Part shown: in pieces, positions 39,267 through 40,720 of the stretch
Layout: every line of letters starts with the position of its first letter
Position numbering within the stretch: the stretch's first letter is position 1
From: Chitinophagaceae bacterium
GTDB taxonomy: Bacteria > Bacteroidota > Bacteroidia > Chitinophagales > Chitinophagaceae
DNA: 40,720 nucleotides
Direction of reading: 5' to 3'
Assembly: GCA_027484165.1 (NCBI GenBank)
Contig: JAIXWH010000144.1
Location: 1-40,720 of the forward strand
Position numbers and translations under genes: made by a program
The notes under the pieces: generated by a model
What the model was told of the DNA's origin: nothing
The model's database searches: none
The model's input: only the letters and a program-made list of their open reading frames with translations

Positions 39267-40720
39267 TTGAAAAGTTTTTTCTCCCTTCATAAAAAACAAA
39301 TTGCATTAATAATAGGAGTTTTATTATTCCTTTTCTTTTTTTTAATAAATCCTCTTGCGCTTTTACCCAAAGCCAAAATCGTTTTAGCCATCGCGTCATT
39401 AATGATCAGCTGGTGGATTTTTGATGCGCTGCCTCTCGCTGTAGTTGCGTTATTGCCAATCATTTTATTTCCGCTTTTTGATATTAGTCCCATTAAAGAA
39501 GTAACCAAATCATACGCCGACTCCATCATCTTTTTGTTTATGGGGGGATTCTTTATTGGGATTGCTATTGAGAAATGGAAGTTACATAAACGAATTGCCC
39601 TAAACCTCATCAAAAAAACTGGAACCAACGGGAATAAAATTATATTAGGCTTCATCATATCAACTGGATTTTTAAGTCTTTGGTTAAGCAACACTGCTAC
39701 CACTATGATGATGTATCCCATAGCCTTATCCGTTATTCACATCATTGATTTGAATGAGCCTAACGAAAAAAGCAAAAAAAACTTTTCAGTGGTATTGATG
39801 TTATGTATTGCCTATGCATCAAACTTTGCGTTGGGTACAATTATAGGAACTCCGCCAAATGTGGCTTATGTAAATTATATCTCCGAAAAATTCAACTATA
39901 ATATTGGTTTTACCGATTGGATGATTGTATTTATGCCTCTCACCATTCTTTTACTTTTAGCATTGTACTGGGTTATGGTAAGATGGCTCTTCCCTAATAA
40001 TATTAAACACAGTGAAAGCGGATCTGAATATATTAATGAAGAGGTAAACAAACTTGGGAAGATGTCATTGGCTGAAAAAAGAACTTGTTATGTTTTTGTG
40101 ATAACGGTGTTGCTATGGATTTTTAAAGATCTTATTAATGCCATGCAAAACATAATTGAGTTAGATGATACCATTATTGCATTAATGGGAGCGGTATCGC
40201 TTTTTATTATTCCTGCTGATGAAAAACATGAACAATCCTTATTATCTTGGGAAGACACCTCTAAAATGGCTTGGGGAATATTAATATTATTTGGAGGAGG
40301 TATTGCCTTAGCGAAAGCATTGGAAGATGTGAAATTGATGGACCAATTAGGCGGATTTATTGCATCCTATTCCACTGGTAATGTTTTAATGATGATATTG
40401 ATTGTTACTACATTTTCTATTTTTCTAAGCGAGGTTATGGGAAATGTTGCACAGGTGATTGTTATGACTCCTGTTGTTTCTTCAGTTGCCGTTTCTTTAC
40501 ACATGGATCCTTTAATGCTCGGAATACCTATGACTTTAGCCGCGAGCTGTGCAAGTATGTTGCCTATGGGTACTCCTCCTAATGCAATTGTATTTGCTAG
40601 TGGTCATATCAAAATGAAAAATATGATTAGGTCAGGATTTGTGTTGAATCTCATTTCAATTATCATTATTACCCTCTTTTGTTATTTCATTCAGCCTTTG
40701 ATCATGAGATTGGCGATATA
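39267..40720 (+). CDS. DASS/SLC13 family dicarboxylate-type transporter (3' end beyond window)
   Basis: At least 484 residues, still open at the window end with only one or two bases left of a codon starting TA. The start is TTG at 39267 (KSFFSLHKKQIALIIGVL): an in-frame TAA is at 39246 and no ATG appears before residue about 46. Ten or more membrane helices are visible. The first ion-binding motif is WLSNTATTMMMYPIALSVI (SNT), and IIGTPPNVAYVNYI is also conserved. The second SNT position reads SEVMGNVAQVIVMTP. SLC13 carriers move di- and tricarboxylates with Na+. The substrate is not determined. It is divergent from korB, which could share a C4/2-oxoacid context. Confidence 0.9.
   Translation, partial: MKSFFSLHKKQIALIIGVLLFLFFFLINPLALLPKAKIVLAIASLMISWWIFDALPLAVVALLPIILFPLFDISPIKEVTKSYADSIIFLFMGGFFIGIAIEKWKLHKRIALNLIKKTGTNGNKIILGFIISTGFLSLWLSNTATTMMMYPIALSVIHIIDLNEPNEKSKKNFSVVLMLCIAYASNFALGTIIGTPPNVAYVNYISEKFNYNIGFTDWMIVFMPLTILLLLALYWVMVRWLFPNNIKHSESGSEYINEEVNKLGKMSLAEKRTCYVFVITVLLWIFKDLINAMQNIIELDDTIIALMGAVSLFIIPADEKHEQSLLSWEDTSKMAWGILILFGGGIALAKALEDVKLMDQLGGFIASYSTGNVLMMILIVTTFSIFLSEVMGNVAQVIVMTPVVSSVAVSLHMDPLMLGIPMTLAASCASMLPMGTPPNAIVFASGHIKMKNMIRSGFVLNLISIIIITLFCYFIQPLIMRLAI

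Noticed and set aside
39287-39721. 144-residue minus-strand frame
   Set aside because: It is antisense to the clear SLC13 transporter; its composition reflects the hydrophobic gene on the other strand.
1-40720. CRISPR array or intact insertion sequence
   Set aside because: No regularly spaced direct repeats or transposase-like frames were seen; the only tandem repeat is the short one in paaC.

Overview
The window is an AT-rich stretch of a chromosome from the phylum Bacteroidota, most likely class Chitinophagia or Sphingobacteriia. The evidence is: promoters of the TAnnTTTG (-7) type; the rplM-rpsI-rpsB-tsf-pyrH order; a methionine synthase carried by two adjacent genes; a longer-than-Thermus bTHX protein; a lamin-tail protein with a gliding-motility/T9SS-type C-terminal domain; and a remnant of a type IX secretion sorting tail. 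Almost no gene has a Shine-Dalgarno sequence; tsf is the clear exception. Homology statements rest on motif recognition by eye; no database search was run.

Layout. (1) 1-1140: C-terminal part of a RelA/SpoT-like (toxin-like) gene, tRNA-Arg(CCT), a short copy of that tRNA's 5' end, a decayed T9SS tail and its terminator: a small junk-rich boundary zone. (2) 1138-9760: TPR membrane protein, SRPBCC protein, Ig-like lipoprotein, recR, the two-gene methionine synthase with a structured leader, exodeoxyribonuclease III and a DUF4286 protein. (3) 9761-15323: HU and bTHX on the plus strand, then a minus-strand translation cluster rplM-rpsI-rpsB-tsf-pyrH followed by a coiled-coil protein and pdxH. (4) 15546-20002: an amidohydrolase lipoprotein, ligA, and a NUMOD4/HNH-type protein. 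(5) 20058-20256: a previously unlabelled candidate structured RNA on the minus strand, with promoter and terminator. (6) 20457-27393: a phenylacetate degradation (paa) cluster: TetR regulator, paaE, paaABCD, an inserted MgtC-family membrane gene, paaG, paaI, paaY. Two matching palindromic operators mark the regulator and paaA promoters. The ligase paaK, and paaZ, paaH and paaJ are not in the window. (7) 27473-36750: obgE, a lipoprotein, a DAG-kinase-like lipid kinase overlapping ctaA tail to tail, rnhB, a tsaC/ywlC-like gene, a PfkB kinase with a small membrane protein, the lamin-tail protein, and asd. (8) 36751-40720: an NAD-binding oxidoreductase and a 59-residue small protein bracketed by two copies of a palindromic element, a korB-like 2-oxoacid:ferredoxin oxidoreductase beta subunit without its alpha partner, and a DASS/SLC13 transporter that runs to the window end.

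The most novel-looking items are the minus-strand RNA candidate at 20058-20256, the structured leader before the methionine synthase pair, two dispersed palindromic families, the 16-base tandem repeat inside the paaC start, and the MgtC gene embedded in the paa cluster. No CRISPR array, intact insertion sequence, rRNA or complete prophage was seen.
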